NCBI RefSeq assembly: GCF_014645355.1
Contig: NZ_BMLS01000001.1
Location: forward strand, 1,302,001-1,366,000
Source of the DNA: Bowmanella pacifica
GTDB lineage: Bacteria > Pseudomonadota > Gammaproteobacteria > Enterobacterales > Alteromonadaceae
Direction of reading: 5' to 3'
DNA length: 64,000 nt
The translations under genes and the position numbers were made by a program. Shown here one piece after another: positions 7,689-17,451 of the stretch. The number at the start of each line of letters is the position of its first letter. Within the stretch, counting starts at the first letter, position 1. The notes beneath the pieces are model-generated. The model was not told the origin of the DNA. It saw nothing but the letters and a program-made list of their open reading frames with translations, and ran no database searches.

Positions 7689-9170
7689 TCAATCTTGTGG
7701 TGTATTGCCAAGTCCCAGCTCATCCCAGAGACTATCAATTCTCTGTTTAACGGCCGGATCCATCACTATGGGACGTCCCCATTCTCTATCGGTCTCTCCA
7801 GGCCACTTATTGGTGGCATCCATGCCCATCTTGGACCCCAGACCGGATACCGGTGAGGCAAAATCCAGATAGTCGATGGGCGTATTCTCAATCAGCGTAG
7901 TATCACGGGCCGGATCCATCCTGGTGGTAATGGCCCAAATAACGTCATTCCAATCCCTGGCATTGACATCGTCATCACAAATAATGACAAACTTGGTATA
8001 CATAAACTGGCGCAAGAAGGACCACACCCCCAACATCACCCGCTTAGCATGACCAGGATACTGCTTCTTCATGGTCACCACTGCCATACGGTAGGAACAC
8101 CCCTCCGGCGGCAGGTAAAAATCGACAATTTCGGGGAACTGCTTTTGCAGTATCGGCACAAACACTTCATTCAGTGCCACCCCAAGGATAGCCGGCTCAT
8201 CGGGTGGACGACCGGTATAGGTGGAATGATAGATAGGGTTTTTACGGTGCGTGATATGCGTCACAGTAAAGACCGGGAAGTCATCCACCTCATTGTAATA
8301 ACCGGTATGGTCACCATAAGGGCCCTCCGGCGCGGTTTCATTTGGAGAAATATAGCCTTCCAGCACAATTTCAGCACTGGCCGGTACCTGCAGATCATTG
8401 CTGATACACTTCACCACTTCGGTTTTGTCACCACGTAGCAGACCAGCAAACGCATATTCGGAAAGGGTATCTGGTACCGGGGTCACCGCACCCAGTATGG
8501 TGGCAGGATCCGCACCTAAAGCGACGGCGACCGGGAAGTTCTCCCCCGGATGCTGCTCACACCATTCCCGGAAATCCAGCGCGCCACCGCGATGCGACAA
8601 CCAGCGCATAATGACTTTATTGGGGCCAAGCAATTGCTGACGGTAAATGCCCAGATTCTGGCGCTTTTTATGGGGTCCACGGGTCACGGTAAGACCCCAG
8701 GTGATCAAAGGCGCGGCATCTTCAGGCCAGCAGGTCTGAATAGGGATTTGGGTAAGGTCCACCTGATCACCGCTCAGCACCACTTCCTGACAAGGCGCCT
8801 TGCTTACCTCCTTGGCCGGCATATTCAGCACTTGCTTAAACACCGGCAACTTATCCCAAAGCTCCTTAAAACCTTTTGGCGGATCCGGTTCTTTTAGGTA
8901 CGCCAGCAGTTTGCCCACTTCTCGCAGGTTTTCTACCGACTCCTGTCCCATCCCCATCGCCACCCGCTTGGGCGTACCAAACAAATTGGCTAGCACCGGC
9001 ATAGTAAAGCCTTTAGGATTTTCAAACAGGATAGCCGGACCGCCGGCTCGCAAGGTACGGTCTGCGATCTCGGTCATCTCCAGCACCGGGTCAATCTCCA
9101 TGCTAATGCGCTTGAGTTCACCGGCTTTTTCAAGCTGTTCGATAAAATCTCGTAAGTCTTTGTATTTCAT
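7689..9170 (-). CDS. ubiD: 3-octaprenyl-4-hydroxybenzoate decarboxylase UbiD
   Basis: A 493-residue prenylated-FMN-dependent decarboxylase of ubiquinone synthesis. Family hallmarks include the N-terminal [15 protein letters not shown], the metal/cofactor region around NLGIYRQQ and HRGGALDF, and the catalytic [11 protein letters not shown] segment. Length matches the E. coli enzyme (497). It is first in a two-gene unit with fre, and ubiK, encoding another ubiquinone factor, lies about 1 kb away. The ATG at 9170 opens the expected N-terminus; no strong ribosome binding site is visible. Confidence 0.96.
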   Translation of the reverse strand: MKYKDLRDFIEQLEKAGELKRISMEIDPVLEMTEIADRTLRAGGPAILFENPKGFTMPVLANLFGTPKRVAMGMGQESVENLREVGKLLAYLKEPDPPKGFKELWDKLPVFKQVLNMPAKEVSKAPCQEVVLSGDQVDLTQIPIQTCWPEDAAPLITWGLTVTRGPHKKRQNLGIYRQQLLGPNKVIMRWLSHRGGALDFREWCEQHPGENFPVAVALGADPATILGAVTPVPDTLSEYAFAGLLRGDKTEVVKCISNDLQVPASAEIVLEGYISPNETAPEGPYGDHTGYYNEVDDFPVFTVTHITHRKNPIYHSTYTGRPPDEPAILGVALNEVFVPILQKQFPEIVDFYLPPEGCSYRMAVVTMKKQYPGHAKRVMLGVWSFLRQFMYTKFVIICDDDVNARDWNDVIWAITTRMDPARDTTLIENTPIDYLDFASPVSGLGSKMGMDATNKWPGETDREWGRPIVMDPAVKQRIDSLWDELGLGNTPQD

Positions 9171-9562
9171 GTGCTTGAACTAAATTTGAATTGCCAGCCA
9201 TTATACCTGAGATACATACGAGAATCCTGCTATGGCGGCTTATCTTTCTTTTCCAGGGGTTGTACGCTGTTTATACTTGCTCACAAGGGACTTCTTGTAG
9301 TGCCAACCCCTGGCTTATTAAGGGCAACCGATGGGCCAATACCACTTAAACGCACATAAAACACGCAGATAGAATAGCAAGGTGACGGCCACAGCGAAAA
9401 ACACTTGCGCCCTCTCAACCAGACGCCCAATATGATTAGTAGCGTCAGGCCGTAAAGGCGGGTCTATCATAGATAGATTCCGGCAGGCCAGGGGATTCGA
9501 CCACCATGTGGCGGTCAGAATAACAAGGCGCTCATTTTGCACCGGCCATTTGGGAGATTGCC
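9171..9562. other. 392-bp intergenic region between ubiD and the TIGR02647 gene
   Basis: No convincing gene. It must hold the divergent promoters of ubiD-fre and of the plus-strand small genes. The notable structure is the inverted repeat at 9253-9313. Confidence 0.5.
9253..9313. repeat. Perfect 10-bp inverted repeat with nested hairpin
   Basis: CCAGGGGTTG (9253-9262) and CAACCCCTGG (9304-9313) are perfect complements across 41 bp. Inside the loop a second stem ACAAG / CTTGT (9283-9287, 9294-9298) can form. No T run follows on either strand, so a simple terminator is unlikely. It could be a structured leader, a small RNA or a cruciform between divergent genes. Confidence 0.45.
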
Positions 9563-9811
9563 ATGCCTTTTACCCACCCTATGCTAGAAGAAATCAACCT
9601 GCTTCTTAAATTCCCGCTCGACAGCCTCAGACAAGGCCTGAAGATTCACCACGACGCCGACCCGGCCATAGTGGATGCAGCCAAGCGACTATTTGAGAAA
9701 GGGATTATCGATCAGGTAGACGGCGGTTACCTGACCGACCTTGGCCACGACTTGCACGAGCATGCGCAAATCCTGGCCTCTGCGTTATCTGCTTCATCAG
9801 CCGAGGAGTAA
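9563..9811 (+). CDS. TIGR02647 family protein
   Basis: An 82-residue protein with the conserved N-terminal pattern of TIGR02647 (MPFT, EEINLLLKF, AAKRLFEKGIIDQVDGGYLTDLG), a family of small gammaproteobacterial proteins of unknown function. The GGYLTDLG segment resembles the wing of winged-helix proteins, so nucleic-acid binding is possible but unproven. It is cytosolic, with no signal peptide. A GGGAG motif precedes the ATG. Its stop codon is 3 bp from the start of the DUF2750 gene, whose ribosome binding site GAGGAG lies within this gene's end, so the two are translationally linked. Confidence 0.75.
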   Translation: MPFTHPMLEEINLLLKFPLDSLRQGLKIHHDADPAIVDAAKRLFEKGIIDQVDGGYLTDLGHDLHEHAQILASALSASSAEE

Positions 9812-9814
9812 GCC

Positions 9815-10186
9815 ATGTGCGCACAAGTAAATTCAGACAGTAAATATGACATTCTGGCGAAAAGCCCAGAGCAACGTAACAGCTACCTGCTGACACGTTT
9901 GCAGGAAACGCACGAAATATGGACGCTAGTTGACGACGATGGTGCGATGATTCTGACCACAGATGAAGAAGATTGCATCCCCATCTGGCCCGACGCCGCC
10001 TTTGCCAAAGATTGGATTAACGGTGACTGGTCACATTGCAAACCGCATAAAATCTCTTTGCAGGATTGGCAACACAAATGGTTGCCGGGTTTGGAAGACG
10101 ACGAAATTCAGATCGTGTCTTTTCCGGTACCAGGTGAAGACGGGTTGGTTTTAGCTCCCTGGGAAATGGCCGAAGAACTGGCCTAA
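9815..10186 (+). CDS. DUF2750 family protein
   Basis: A 123-residue cytosolic acidic protein that fits the DUF2750 pattern: an N-terminal helix (RNSYLLTRLQETHEIWTLVDDDG) followed by PIWPDAAFAKDWINGDW and LQDWQHKWLPGLEDD. Function is unknown. The start is fixed by GAGGAG six bases upstream. It is cotranscribed with the preceding TIGR02647 gene. An imperfect hairpin follows it. Confidence 0.75.
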   Translation: MCAQVNSDSKYDILAKSPEQRNSYLLTRLQETHEIWTLVDDDGAMILTTDEEDCIPIWPDAAFAKDWINGDWSHCKPHKISLQDWQHKWLPGLEDDEIQIVSFPVPGEDGLVLAPWEMAEELA

Positions 10187-10198
10187 ACTATCAGACTT

Positions 10199-10221
10199 GA
10201 ACCCGGCCTGTGGCTGGGTTC
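10199..10221 (+). terminator. Hairpin after the DUF2750 gene
   Basis: GAACCCGGCC / GGCTGGGTTC with a three-base loop and one G-T pair. Only a short T-poor tail follows, so termination may be partial, allowing read-through into ubiK. Confidence 0.45.
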
Positions 10222-10255
10222 TAATTCCCCCAACCAAATCCGTCAGGATCAACTT

Positions 10256-10510
10256 ATGTTAGACCCAAAGAAGATTGAAGAAATAGCCAAGCAGATTTCT
10301 GACTCCATTCCACCAGGTGTGAAGTCCGTGGCAGAAGGTGCGGAAGCAAAAGTGAAGCAAGTGCTGCAATCCCAACTGAGCAAGCTGGACTTTGTCAGTC
10401 GCGAAGAGTTTGATGTGCAAACTCAGGTTTTAGTGCGTACCCGAGAAAAGCTCACCGCCATGGAAGAGCGCTTGGCAGAACTGGAAAAACAGCTACGCGA
10501 TCAGGCGTAA
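10256..10510 (+). CDS. ubiK: Ubiquinone biosynthesis accessory factor UbiK (YqiC/BMFP family)
   Basis: An 84-residue protein. The N-terminal amphipathic half ([24 protein letters not shown]) and the C-terminal coiled coil (about residues 55-84, [20 protein letters not shown]) match UbiK, which forms a trimeric complex with UbiJ and supports aerobic ubiquinone synthesis. The start is the ATG at 10256 with AGGA upstream. The closeness of ubiD-fre fits a shared ubiquinone theme, though on the other strand and separated by two unrelated small genes. A strong hairpin lies downstream. Confidence 0.9.
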   Translation: MLDPKKIEEIAKQISDSIPPGVKSVAEGAEAKVKQVLQSQLSKLDFVSREEFDVQTQVLVRTREKLTAMEERLAELEKQLRDQA

Positions 10511-10516
10511 GCCCAT

Positions 10517-10550
10517 TGTGACAAAGGCCGTCATCACGGCCCCTGTCACA
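10517..10550. terminator. Hairpin between ubiK and the convergent glxA-like gene
   Basis: A two-tier stem: TGTGACA / TGTCACA outside and GGCCGT / ACGGCC inside with a CATC loop. It lies between convergent genes and probably ends both transcripts, although T runs are short. Confidence 0.6.
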
Positions 10551-10574
10551 GATTTACCCGCTTTGGTTACTGAA

Positions 10575-11576
10575 CTAAGCAATAATCCTGGGCTGATAAC
10601 TAAATCTTTGCCTATATGCTTTAGGCGTGAGTTGCGTAAGGTTGCTGAACAACTTACGAAACGATGCCGGGTCACCATAACCCACCTTTTCGATAATACG
10701 CTCCACCGGCAGATCTGTCCCTTCCAGCAATTGTTTGGCCTTTTCCACCCGGATTTGTTGCAGGTAAGCTAGCGGTGTTTCCCCGCAGGCGGCCTTGAAA
10801 CGGCGTATCAGGGTACGCTTAGTCACCGCAAACTGCTCACAAATGTCATCCAAACCGATACTTTGCGCATAATGCTGCTGCATCCACTGCTGCACCCGCT
10901 CAATCAGGCTGTCGTTATGACCAATGACAAAGCGCGGATCCATAAAGGTTTGCTGTGATAAACGATGTCGGTCAAGCAACAGAACTTTAGACAGCTGGCT
11001 GGCAAAGGGGTAACCACACAAACGCTCCAGCAGGGCTAAGCAAACATGTGTAAACGAGGTAGTGGCGCCGCCGGTCAGCACATGTTCGTCACTCACCACC
11101 AATTCATCCATACGTAGCTGTACACGGGGGTAACGACCGGCAAACACCTCTTTTAACCACCAACAAGTGGTTGCCTGACGTCCATCTAAGATGCCTGCCT
11201 CAGCCATTGCAAAGGTACCACTGCAGTGACTGGCAACCAGGCCGCCCATTGCCGAGGCATGATGCAACAGTGCAAACATAGGCTCGGCTTGCTGCAAATA
11301 AGCGCTCAGACCCGGTTTGTCGTAGGTATAAGCTGCCACGGCAATCATCACGTCGGCCTTCTCCAACGCCTGAATAGGATTGGCTGGCAAAATAAAGCCG
11401 TTGGAGCATTGAATCTGCTCCCCTGTGGTGGCGTAAAACTGCGTATCAAACAACGGAAACTCGTCATTTGGATTGATATAGCGCCACAAGGTGTTGGCAT
11501 AATCAAAGAAATCCCTGACGCCCATCAAATGTGAGCCCACCGCATTGTCTGTTGCCAGCACCGCTATCTTCTTCAC
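10575..11576 (-). CDS. GlxA-type AraC-family regulator with DJ-1/PfpI-like domain
   Basis: A 333-residue regulator. The N-terminal two-thirds (about 1-190) is a DJ-1/PfpI (GATase1-like) domain with the nucleophile-elbow segment SHCSGTF, and the C-terminal 100 residues are an AraC double helix-turn-helix (LDDICEQFAVTKRTLIRRFK, then RIIEKVGYGDPASFRKLF). The frame is open to a TTG at 11588, but GGAGG lies within those first codons and is ideally spaced for the GTG at 11576, which is therefore taken as start. Related proteins act as amidase-like sensors controlling nitrogen or amino-acid catabolism; the target here is unknown. A 16-bp palindrome directly upstream suggests autoregulation. Confidence 0.85.
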   Translation of the reverse strand: MKKIAVLATDNAVGSHLMGVRDFFDYANTLWRYINPNDEFPLFDTQFYATTGEQIQCSNGFILPANPIQALEKADVMIAVAAYTYDKPGLSAYLQQAEPMFALLHHASAMGGLVASHCSGTFAMAEAGILDGRQATTCWWLKEVFAGRYPRVQLRMDELVVSDEHVLTGGATTSFTHVCLALLERLCGYPFASQLSKVLLLDRHRLSQQTFMDPRFVIGHNDSLIERVQQWMQQHYAQSIGLDDICEQFAVTKRTLIRRFKAACGETPLAYLQQIRVEKAKQLLEGTDLPVERIIEKVGYGDPASFRKLFSNLTQLTPKAYRQRFSYQPRIIA

Positions 11577-11589
11577 ACCCGCCTCCAAA

Positions 11590-11605
11590 ATGTCACTTTT
11601 GACAT
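11590..11605. promoter_or_regulatory. Palindrome ATGTCA-CTTT-TGACAT in the glxA-like leader
   Basis: A perfect 6+4+6 inverted repeat immediately upstream of the GGAGG ribosome binding site of the AraC-family gene. It is either an operator for this or another regulator, or an mRNA hairpin near the translation start. Confidence 0.45.
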
Positions 11606-11714
11606 CTTTTTTATCATTATTGCCACTAACCTTGGTATTGGCAAGTCACTACACTGACCTGGTGAAATCAAGCGGCTAAAAACCGCGTTGGCCGATCAAT
11701 AGGGGAGATAGAGA

Positions 11715-11900
11715 ATGAGCTGCCATATGAAACACAAATCCTGGCTGGTACTACCAACCTTGCTCATGGCCTGGGGAGTGATGCTGTGGATCCAATGGAG
11801 CAGCGAACTGCCAATGGCCATCAACTTGATAGGTATCCCATTGTTAATGCTGTTGCTAGGCTTACTGGCCGGGCTTGCAATGGAGGGGGAAGACAACTAA
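11715..11900 (+). CDS. Small two-helix membrane protein
   Basis: A 61-residue hydrophobic protein with two predicted membrane helices (about residues 10-26, VLPTLLMAWGVMLWI; and 34-54, MAINLIGIPLLMLLLGLLAGL), separated by a short SSELPM loop, and an acidic C-terminus. GGGGAGA precedes the ATG. I do not recognise the family. It is divergent from the GlxA-like regulator and may be its target, but nothing in the sequence proves this. Confidence 0.55.
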   Translation: MSCHMKHKSWLVLPTLLMAWGVMLWIQWSSELPMAINLIGIPLLMLLLGLLAGLAMEGEDN

Positions 11901-11922
11901 AAGTTGCCGCCCCCTATGGAAC

Positions 11923-11947
11923 AACGGCGCGTTTAGAATACGCCGTT
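11923..11947. terminator. Hairpin at the convergent ends of the small membrane gene and ilvA
   Basis: AACGGCG / CGCCGTT with an 11-base loop; it overlaps the last codons of ilvA. It probably helps terminate the plus-strand small gene. Confidence 0.45.
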
Positions 11948-13480
11948 TAAATCAGATAAGAAGAATCGATAGGCCGGGTTATCCGTTTGCTCCTGGAAGC
12001 TATAGCCCAGTTGCGTCACATGCTGATCGAATTCAGCGCGCGAGCCTTGTGGAATATCAAACCCCACCAGCACCAGACCTTCTGCCGCACCGTGGTTGCG
12101 ATAATGGAACAAGGTAATATTCCAGCGCTCCCCCAAGGTATCCAGAAACTTCATTAACGCCCCAGGATGTTCAGGGAACTCAAAGGAAAATACATGCTCA
12201 TTCAGCAAACTGGGAGGGCGTCCTCCCACCATATAACGTACATGCAATTTGGCCAACTCATTGTCTGACAGATCAAACAGCTGATAGCCTTCTTTATGCA
12301 ACAGAGTGCTGATACGTTCAAACTCGGCCCGGCCTTCCCTCAGCTTCAAGCCAACAAAGATATGCGCTTCTTTATCGCTGGCAAAACGGTAGTTGAACTC
12401 TGTGATTGCCCGGCCGCCCAGCAATCGGCAAAAATGCCTGAATGCTCCGGCTCGTTCGGGGATCTTCACCGCAAACACAGCCTCTTTCTGTTCGCCAAGT
12501 TCACAACGCTCCGACACATAACGCAAGGTATGGAAGTTGATGTTGGCACCACACAAGATGCCGCCCAACTTATGCCCTTGCAAGCCATGTTGCTGAACAT
12601 ACTTGCGGATACCCGCCACAGACAACGCGCCGGCAGGCTCTGCGATGACACGGGTATCATCAAAGATATCCTTAATGGCGGCACAGATTTCGTCACTGCT
12701 GACGGTGATGACCTCATCTATATACTTCTGACACAGACGGAAGGTTTCACTACCAATCAGCTTCACTGCCACCCCGTCGGCAAAAATGCCCACACTGGCC
12801 AGTTCTGTGGGATGTCCAGCTTCCAGCGCGGCTTTCAGGCAGGCTGACTCTTCAGATTCCACAGCAACAATTTTCAGTTCAGGTTTTAGCTGTTTAAGAT
12901 AAACCGCAATACCCGCCGCCAGACCACCGCCACCAACGGCAATAAACAGCGTATCCAGGTGGGGATTTTGTTCCAGCAGCTCCCGGCCGATAGTGCCTTG
13001 CCCGGCGATAACATCTGCATCGTCAAAAGGCGGTATAAAGGTATACCCATGCAATTCGGCCAGCCGGCTGGCTTCCGCTTTAGCGGCATCAAAGCTGGTG
13101 CCATGCAGCACCACCTCAGCGTACTCACCACCAAAAGTGCGTACCGCTTCCACTTTGATATCCGGGGTAGTTTCCGGCATCACAATAATGGCGCGGATCT
13201 TTTTAATACGCGCCGAATACGCCACGCCCTGGGCATGATTGCCGGCCGAAGCGGCAATGACCCCGGCCTGTTTTTGTTGTTCGGTCAGTTGGCAAATGCG
13301 ATTGTAGGCGCCGCGCAACTTAAATGACTTCACTGGCTGCTGGTCTTCCCGCTTCAGCCAGATATCGTTACCTAACGCCGTGGACAGCTTGTCCAGATGC
13401 ACTAAATCACTTTTCACTGCCACATCATAAACAGGTGAAAGGAGGATTTTCTTCAGATAGTCGCCTTCCGAGACTGTCAT
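11933..13480 (-). CDS. ilvA: Threonine ammonia-lyase, biosynthetic (IlvA)
   Basis: A 515-residue PLP enzyme that converts threonine to 2-oxobutanoate, the first step of isoleucine synthesis. The PLP lysine is in SFKLRGAYN (Lys54) and the phosphate-binding loop is GGGGLAAG (about 187). The C-terminal 180 residues carry two ACT-like regulatory repeats ([16 protein letters not shown] and [16 protein letters not shown]), which give feedback control by isoleucine and valine in E. coli and mark the biosynthetic form. The start overlaps the ilvD stop by four bases, so it is the last gene of ilvGMDA. Confidence 0.97.
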   Translation of the reverse strand: MTVSEGDYLKKILLSPVYDVAVKSDLVHLDKLSTALGNDIWLKREDQQPVKSFKLRGAYNRICQLTEQQKQAGVIAASAGNHAQGVAYSARIKKIRAIIVMPETTPDIKVEAVRTFGGEYAEVVLHGTSFDAAKAEASRLAELHGYTFIPPFDDADVIAGQGTIGRELLEQNPHLDTLFIAVGGGGLAAGIAVYLKQLKPELKIVAVESEESACLKAALEAGHPTELASVGIFADGVAVKLIGSETFRLCQKYIDEVITVSSDEICAAIKDIFDDTRVIAEPAGALSVAGIRKYVQQHGLQGHKLGGILCGANINFHTLRYVSERCELGEQKEAVFAVKIPERAGAFRHFCRLLGGRAITEFNYRFASDKEAHIFVGLKLREGRAEFERISTLLHKEGYQLFDLSDNELAKLHVRYMVGGRPPSLLNEHVFSFEFPEHPGALMKFLDTLGERWNITLFHYRNHGAAEGLVLVGFDIPQGSRAEFDQHVTQLGYSFQEQTDNPAYRFFLSDLNGVF

Positions 13481-15330
13481 CCTTTGCCCTCCAGCAGGGC
13501 GCGGTCACGCACCGCTCCTTTATCCGCACTGGTGGCCAACATGGCGTAAGTTTTTAATGCCAACGACACTTCACGCTGACGATTGACAGGCTGCCAGGGC
13601 TTATCAGCTTGGTTCATTTGTTCGCGGCGCGCAGCCAGCTCAGCATCACTGACTTGTAATTGAATGCTGCGGTTGGGAATATCAATAGCTATGATATCGC
13701 CAGGTTGCACCAGTCCAATGACGCCACCGGCGGCCGCTTCCGGAGAAACGTGACCTATAGACAAGCCAGAAGTACCGCCAGAAAAGCGCCCATCGGTGAT
13801 CAGGGCACAGGCTTTGCCCAGCCCTTTGGACTTCAGATAAGAGGTGGGATAAAGCATTTCCTGCATACCCGGACCACCCTTAGGCCCTTCGTAACGAATA
13901 ATCACCACCTCACCGGCTTTCACTTCGTCACTCAAAATGCCGCTGACCGCCGCATCCTGGCTTTCATATATACGCGCAGGCCCGGTAAAGCACAGATTAT
14001 CCTCATCCACCCCTGCGGTTTTAACGATACAGCCGTCTTCGGCCAAATTACCAAACAGCACCGCCAAGCCACCTTCCTGACTGAAGGCATGTTCCATATC
14101 GCGAATACAGCCTTGCTGTCTGTCCGTATCCAGGCTGGGATAACGGCAGTCCTGACTAAAAGCCTTAGTGGTGCGAATACCAGCAGGGCCCGCTTTAAAG
14201 AAGGTGTGCGCAGCGTCATTGTTCGCATTTGTTACATCCCACTGCCCTATGACATCACCAATACTGCCGCCCAAAACATGGGGGCTATCAGGGTTAAGCA
14301 GGCCACCTCGGTTCAGTTCGGCCAGGATTCCCAACACGCCACCGGCACGGTGTACGTCTTCCATATGGTATTGTTGCGTGGCAGGCGCCACCTTACATAA
14401 ATGCGGCACTTTACGGGATAAACGATCGATATCCGTCATAGTAAAGTCCAGCTCGGCCTCTTGTGCGGCCGCCAATAAATGCAAGATAGTGTTTGTGGAC
14501 CCGCCCATGGCGATATCCAGCGCCATAGCATTTTCAAAGGCAGCACGACCTGCAATAGCACGCGGCAGAGCAGATGCATCATTGTCCTGGTAATAGCGCT
14601 TACACAGTTCCACGACAACCTGACCGGCTTGCTTAAACAGACCTTCGCGATCCGCATGGGTCGCCAGCATCGAACCGTTACCTGGCAACGACAATCCCAA
14701 CGCCTCGGTTAAGCAGTTCATGGAGTTAGCGGTAAACATACCTGAACAAGAGCCACAAGTAGGGCAGGCTGAACGCTCTATGGCTTCGCTGTCGGCATCA
14801 GACACATTAGGGTTAGCAGCCGCCACCATGGCATCAACCAGATCCAGGTGAATGATTTTGTCGGAGAGCTTGGTTTTGCCCGCTTCCATGGGGCCACCAG
14901 AGACAAACACCACGGGAATATTCAGACGCAGCGCTGCCATCAGCATTCCCGGCGTAATCTTGTCACAGTTAGAAATACACACCAGCGCATCGGCGCAGTG
15001 GGCATTGACCATATACTCTACCGAGTCGGCGATCAGCTCACGGGAAGGCAGACTGTACAACATACCGCCATGCCCCATGGCAATACCGTCATCCACCGCA
15101 ATGGTGTTAAATTCCTTAGCCACCGCGCCAGCTTCTTCAATACTACGCGCCACCAACTGGCCCATATCTTTCAAATGCACATGGCCGGGCACAAACTGGG
15201 TAAAGGAGTTGGCCACAGCAATAATAGGCTTGCCAAAATCCGCCTCCGTCATGCCTGTGGCACGCCATAAGGCGCGGGCACCGGCCATGTTGCGGCCCTG
15301 GGTGGTGGTTGCTGAACGTAATTTTGGCAT
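13477..15330 (-). CDS. ilvD: Dihydroxy-acid dehydratase (IlvD)
   Basis: A 617-residue Fe-S enzyme that dehydrates dihydroxyacids in valine and isoleucine synthesis. Cluster cysteines are visible in [10 protein letters not shown] and [18 protein letters not shown]; the N-terminus [19 protein letters not shown] is typical of the family. The 105-bp gap after ilvM includes a small stem-loop (15360-15374). The stop overlaps the ilvA start (ATGA type), implying coupled translation. ilvE, which sits between ilvM and ilvD in E. coli, is absent. Confidence 0.97.
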   Translation of the reverse strand: MPKLRSATTTQGRNMAGARALWRATGMTEADFGKPIIAVANSFTQFVPGHVHLKDMGQLVARSIEEAGAVAKEFNTIAVDDGIAMGHGGMLYSLPSRELIADSVEYMVNAHCADALVCISNCDKITPGMLMAALRLNIPVVFVSGGPMEAGKTKLSDKIIHLDLVDAMVAAANPNVSDADSEAIERSACPTCGSCSGMFTANSMNCLTEALGLSLPGNGSMLATHADREGLFKQAGQVVVELCKRYYQDNDASALPRAIAGRAAFENAMALDIAMGGSTNTILHLLAAAQEAELDFTMTDIDRLSRKVPHLCKVAPATQQYHMEDVHRAGGVLGILAELNRGGLLNPDSPHVLGGSIGDVIGQWDVTNANNDAAHTFFKAGPAGIRTTKAFSQDCRYPSLDTDRQQGCIRDMEHAFSQEGGLAVLFGNLAEDGCIVKTAGVDEDNLCFTGPARIYESQDAAVSGILSDEVKAGEVVIIRYEGPKGGPGMQEMLYPTSYLKSKGLGKACALITDGRFSGGTSGLSIGHVSPEAAAGGVIGLVQPGDIIAIDIPNRSIQLQVSDAELAARREQMNQADKPWQPVNRQREVSLALKTYAMLATSADKGAVRDRALLEGKG

Positions 15331-15359
15331 GGTAAAAAACCCTTATTGTCTGAATTGTC

Positions 15360-15374
15360 GGGGCTAAGTGCCCC
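15360..15374 (-). other. Small stem-loop in the ilvM-ilvD gap
   Basis: GGGGC / GCCCC with a five-base loop and no T run. It may stabilise or process the ilv mRNA, or be fortuitous. It lies where ilvE is located in enteric operons. Confidence 0.3.
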
Positions 15375-15435
15375 ATTATCTAAATCTCTGTCCGTTACTC
15401 TGCGGGCTGCATTGCCTGCCCAGTTTAACGTTTTT

Positions 15436-15720
15436 CTAAGCCGTTTTCGGTAAAGGTTGCGCCTGTGTCGATTGCTGTTCACCGCTTTGCACTAACTGGG
15501 CCTGACACTCCAGTGAAGCCAAATCATACAACTTATTCAATTGGCTGGTTAACATGCTAATGGGGTGCTTGCCAGATACCAGCATTGACACTTTCATCTG
15601 CTTGGATGCCGGTTGCATCTGCATGCTATCGACCCGAAAGCCACGGTAACGGGTCGTTTGCAGCACGCGTTCCAATACCGCAGGTTGATCCGTTAACAAC
15701 ATCTCCAATTGATAGTTCAT
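15436..15720 (-). CDS. ilvM: Acetolactate synthase II small subunit (IlvM)
   Basis: A 94-residue ACT-domain regulatory subunit ([20 protein letters not shown], then [10 protein letters not shown]). The start is the ATG at 15720, which overlaps the ilvG stop as ATGA; the frame extends 15 bases further into ilvG but that start is not supported. It partners with IlvG to form the isozyme II holoenzyme. The Q-rich C-terminal tail of about 20 residues is extra compared with the compact enteric protein. Confidence 0.92.
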   Translation of the reverse strand: MNYQLEMLLTDQPAVLERVLQTTRYRGFRVDSMQMQPASKQMKVSMLVSGKHPISMLTSQLNKLYDLASLECQAQLVQSGEQQSTQAQPLPKTA

Positions 15721-17369
15721 TTTGGTTGCTCCCACATTTGATGGTTGGCGGTATTAGGTGGCACGATGGGCCACACGTTATCTTTGTGATCTAACTGCAC
15801 ATGCAGCAGGTAAGGGCCCGGATATGCCAGCATTTTGCGCAATGCTTCACCCACCTGGCTACGGCATTGGATCACATCACTTTGAATATCAAAGGCAGCT
15901 GCCAGGCGGCTGAATTCCGGGTTGTCTGACAAGTCGGTTTCGCTGTAGCGCTCTTCATGGAACAGTTCCTGCCACTGCTTCACCATGCCAAGACGCTGAT
16001 TATCAAGAATCAGAATTTTCACTGGCATCTGATAGCGACGCAGGGTACCCAACTCCTGTACATTCATCATAAAAGAGCCATCACCGCAAACGGCCACCAC
16101 CTGGGTATCGGGATTGGCCACCTGCGCGCCAATAGCTGCCGGCAAACCAAACCCCATAGTGCCCAGTCCGCCGCTGCTCAAATGACAGCTTGGCTGGGAA
16201 AAGCGCATATGCTGAGCCACCCACATCTGGTGTTGACCCACATCGCAACTGACAATGGCATCATTGGCAGACATATCGCTCAATTGTCTGAGCAATTGCG
16301 GGGCATCAATCTGACCAGGGCTGTTATCTACAGCATAAGGAAAGGCTTTGCTGACCTTCAGGTCACTCACCCATTCACGCCATGATGGATTAACGGTATC
16401 GGTGCCTAGCAGAGGTAAAATGGTTTTTAAGTCACCCAACAGACTGACATCAGCACGACGACGTTTGTGAATTTCGGCTGGGTCGATATCAAGGTGAATC
16501 AACTTAGCATGGGGAGCAAACTCATCCAGTTTGCCCGTTACCCTGTCATCTAGCCTGGCACCAATGGCAATTAACAAATCACACTGTTGTACGCTCAGGT
16601 TAGCGGCAGCCAGACCATGCATCCCCAGCATTCCCAAGTACAAGGGATGCTCAGATTCCGCACTCCCTAAACCTTTGAGGGTGCATACCTGCGGCAGATC
16701 CGTGCGCTGAATCAGGTCACGTAACTCGTCTACGGCATTTGCCATGCCAACACCGCCCCCAATGTACAGGACGGGACGCTCGCTGCTGGCAATTAGCTGA
16801 TTGGCTGCCTGTAAATCCTGCATCGAATACTCGGGCATCTGATAGTCCGAGACAGCTTGGGGAGTAGCGGGCACCAGGCCGGTCAGAATATCTTTAGGAA
16901 TATCCACCAACACCGGACCGGGGCGTCCTTCCTGGGCAATGTGAAAGGCTTTTTGCAGGCAAGGCACCAAATCCTCAGCTGTCATCACCTGCATACTGTG
17001 TTTACAGATACTTAATGACAAACCCAATACATCCACTTCCTGGAACGCATCAGAGCCCATTGCCGGGCGCGCTACCTGGCCGGTAATCATCACTAAAGGT
17101 ACCGAGTCCAATTTGGCATCTGCCAGACTGGTCAACAGGTTAGTGGCGCCCGGGCCTGAAGTCGCAATACATACGCCGACTCTATTGGTAGACCGCGCAT
17201 AACCTATAGCGGCAAACGCAGCACCTTGCTCATGACGGCAGAGGTAATGCTGCACAGGTGAGTCAAGAAGGGCGTCATACAGCGGCATAATGGCTCCGCC
17301 GGGATAGCCGAAAACTTTGTCTACACCTTGTTCTGTCAGGAACTCCAAGATGGCTTGTGCGCCTTTCAT
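15717..17369 (-). CDS. ilvG: Acetolactate synthase II large subunit (IlvG)
   Basis: A 550-residue thiamine-diphosphate enzyme that condenses pyruvate with pyruvate or 2-oxobutanoate. Visible motifs are [16 protein letters not shown] with the downstream catalytic glutamate in [10 protein letters not shown], and the ThDP/Mg block [12 protein letters not shown]. The reading frame is intact, unlike the frameshifted ilvG of E. coli K-12. The ATG at 17369 ([10 protein letters not shown]) with GAGAG upstream is preferred over a GTG at 17381. It follows the ilvL leader and attenuator, so expression should respond to branched-chain aminoacyl-tRNA supply. Confidence 0.96.
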   Translation of the reverse strand: MKGAQAILEFLTEQGVDKVFGYPGGAIMPLYDALLDSPVQHYLCRHEQGAAFAAIGYARSTNRVGVCIATSGPGATNLLTSLADAKLDSVPLVMITGQVARPAMGSDAFQEVDVLGLSLSICKHSMQVMTAEDLVPCLQKAFHIAQEGRPGPVLVDIPKDILTGLVPATPQAVSDYQMPEYSMQDLQAANQLIASSERPVLYIGGGVGMANAVDELRDLIQRTDLPQVCTLKGLGSAESEHPLYLGMLGMHGLAAANLSVQQCDLLIAIGARLDDRVTGKLDEFAPHAKLIHLDIDPAEIHKRRRADVSLLGDLKTILPLLGTDTVNPSWREWVSDLKVSKAFPYAVDNSPGQIDAPQLLRQLSDMSANDAIVSCDVGQHQMWVAQHMRFSQPSCHLSSGGLGTMGFGLPAAIGAQVANPDTQVVAVCGDGSFMMNVQELGTLRRYQMPVKILILDNQRLGMVKQWQELFHEERYSETDLSDNPEFSRLAAAFDIQSDVIQCRSQVGEALRKMLAYPGPYLLHVQLDHKDNVWPIVPPNTANHQMWEQPK

Positions 17370-17403
17370 CTTCGCTCTCACTCTTTTTCAGCGCCCATAA
17401 AAC

Positions 17404-17433
17404 AAAAAACCCCCCGGGCTTTCGCGCGGGGGG
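17404..17433 (-). terminator. ilv operon attenuator terminator
   Basis: On the minus strand CCCCCC and GGGGGG form a strong stem around a GC-rich inner stem with a GAAA loop (one mismatch), followed by six T residues. It lies between the ilvL leader stop (17452) and ilvG, the classical position of an attenuator. Confidence 0.93.
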
Positions 17434-17451
17434 TGTTTCGTGTAACTGGAC

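Noticed and set aside
7366-7872. 168-codon plus-strand frame across fre and ubiD
   Set aside because: It is antisense to two clear genes and has Ser/Pro-rich shadow-like composition.
9470-9520. tRNA-like T-arm on the minus strand
   Set aside because: The segment resembling GGTCGAATCCCC lacks a proper five-pair T-stem and no acceptor, D or anticodon arms fit around it.
9318-9542. 74-codon minus-strand frame between ubiD and the TIGR02647 gene
   Set aside because: No ribosome binding site, no domain pattern, and unusual residue composition; it looks like chance.
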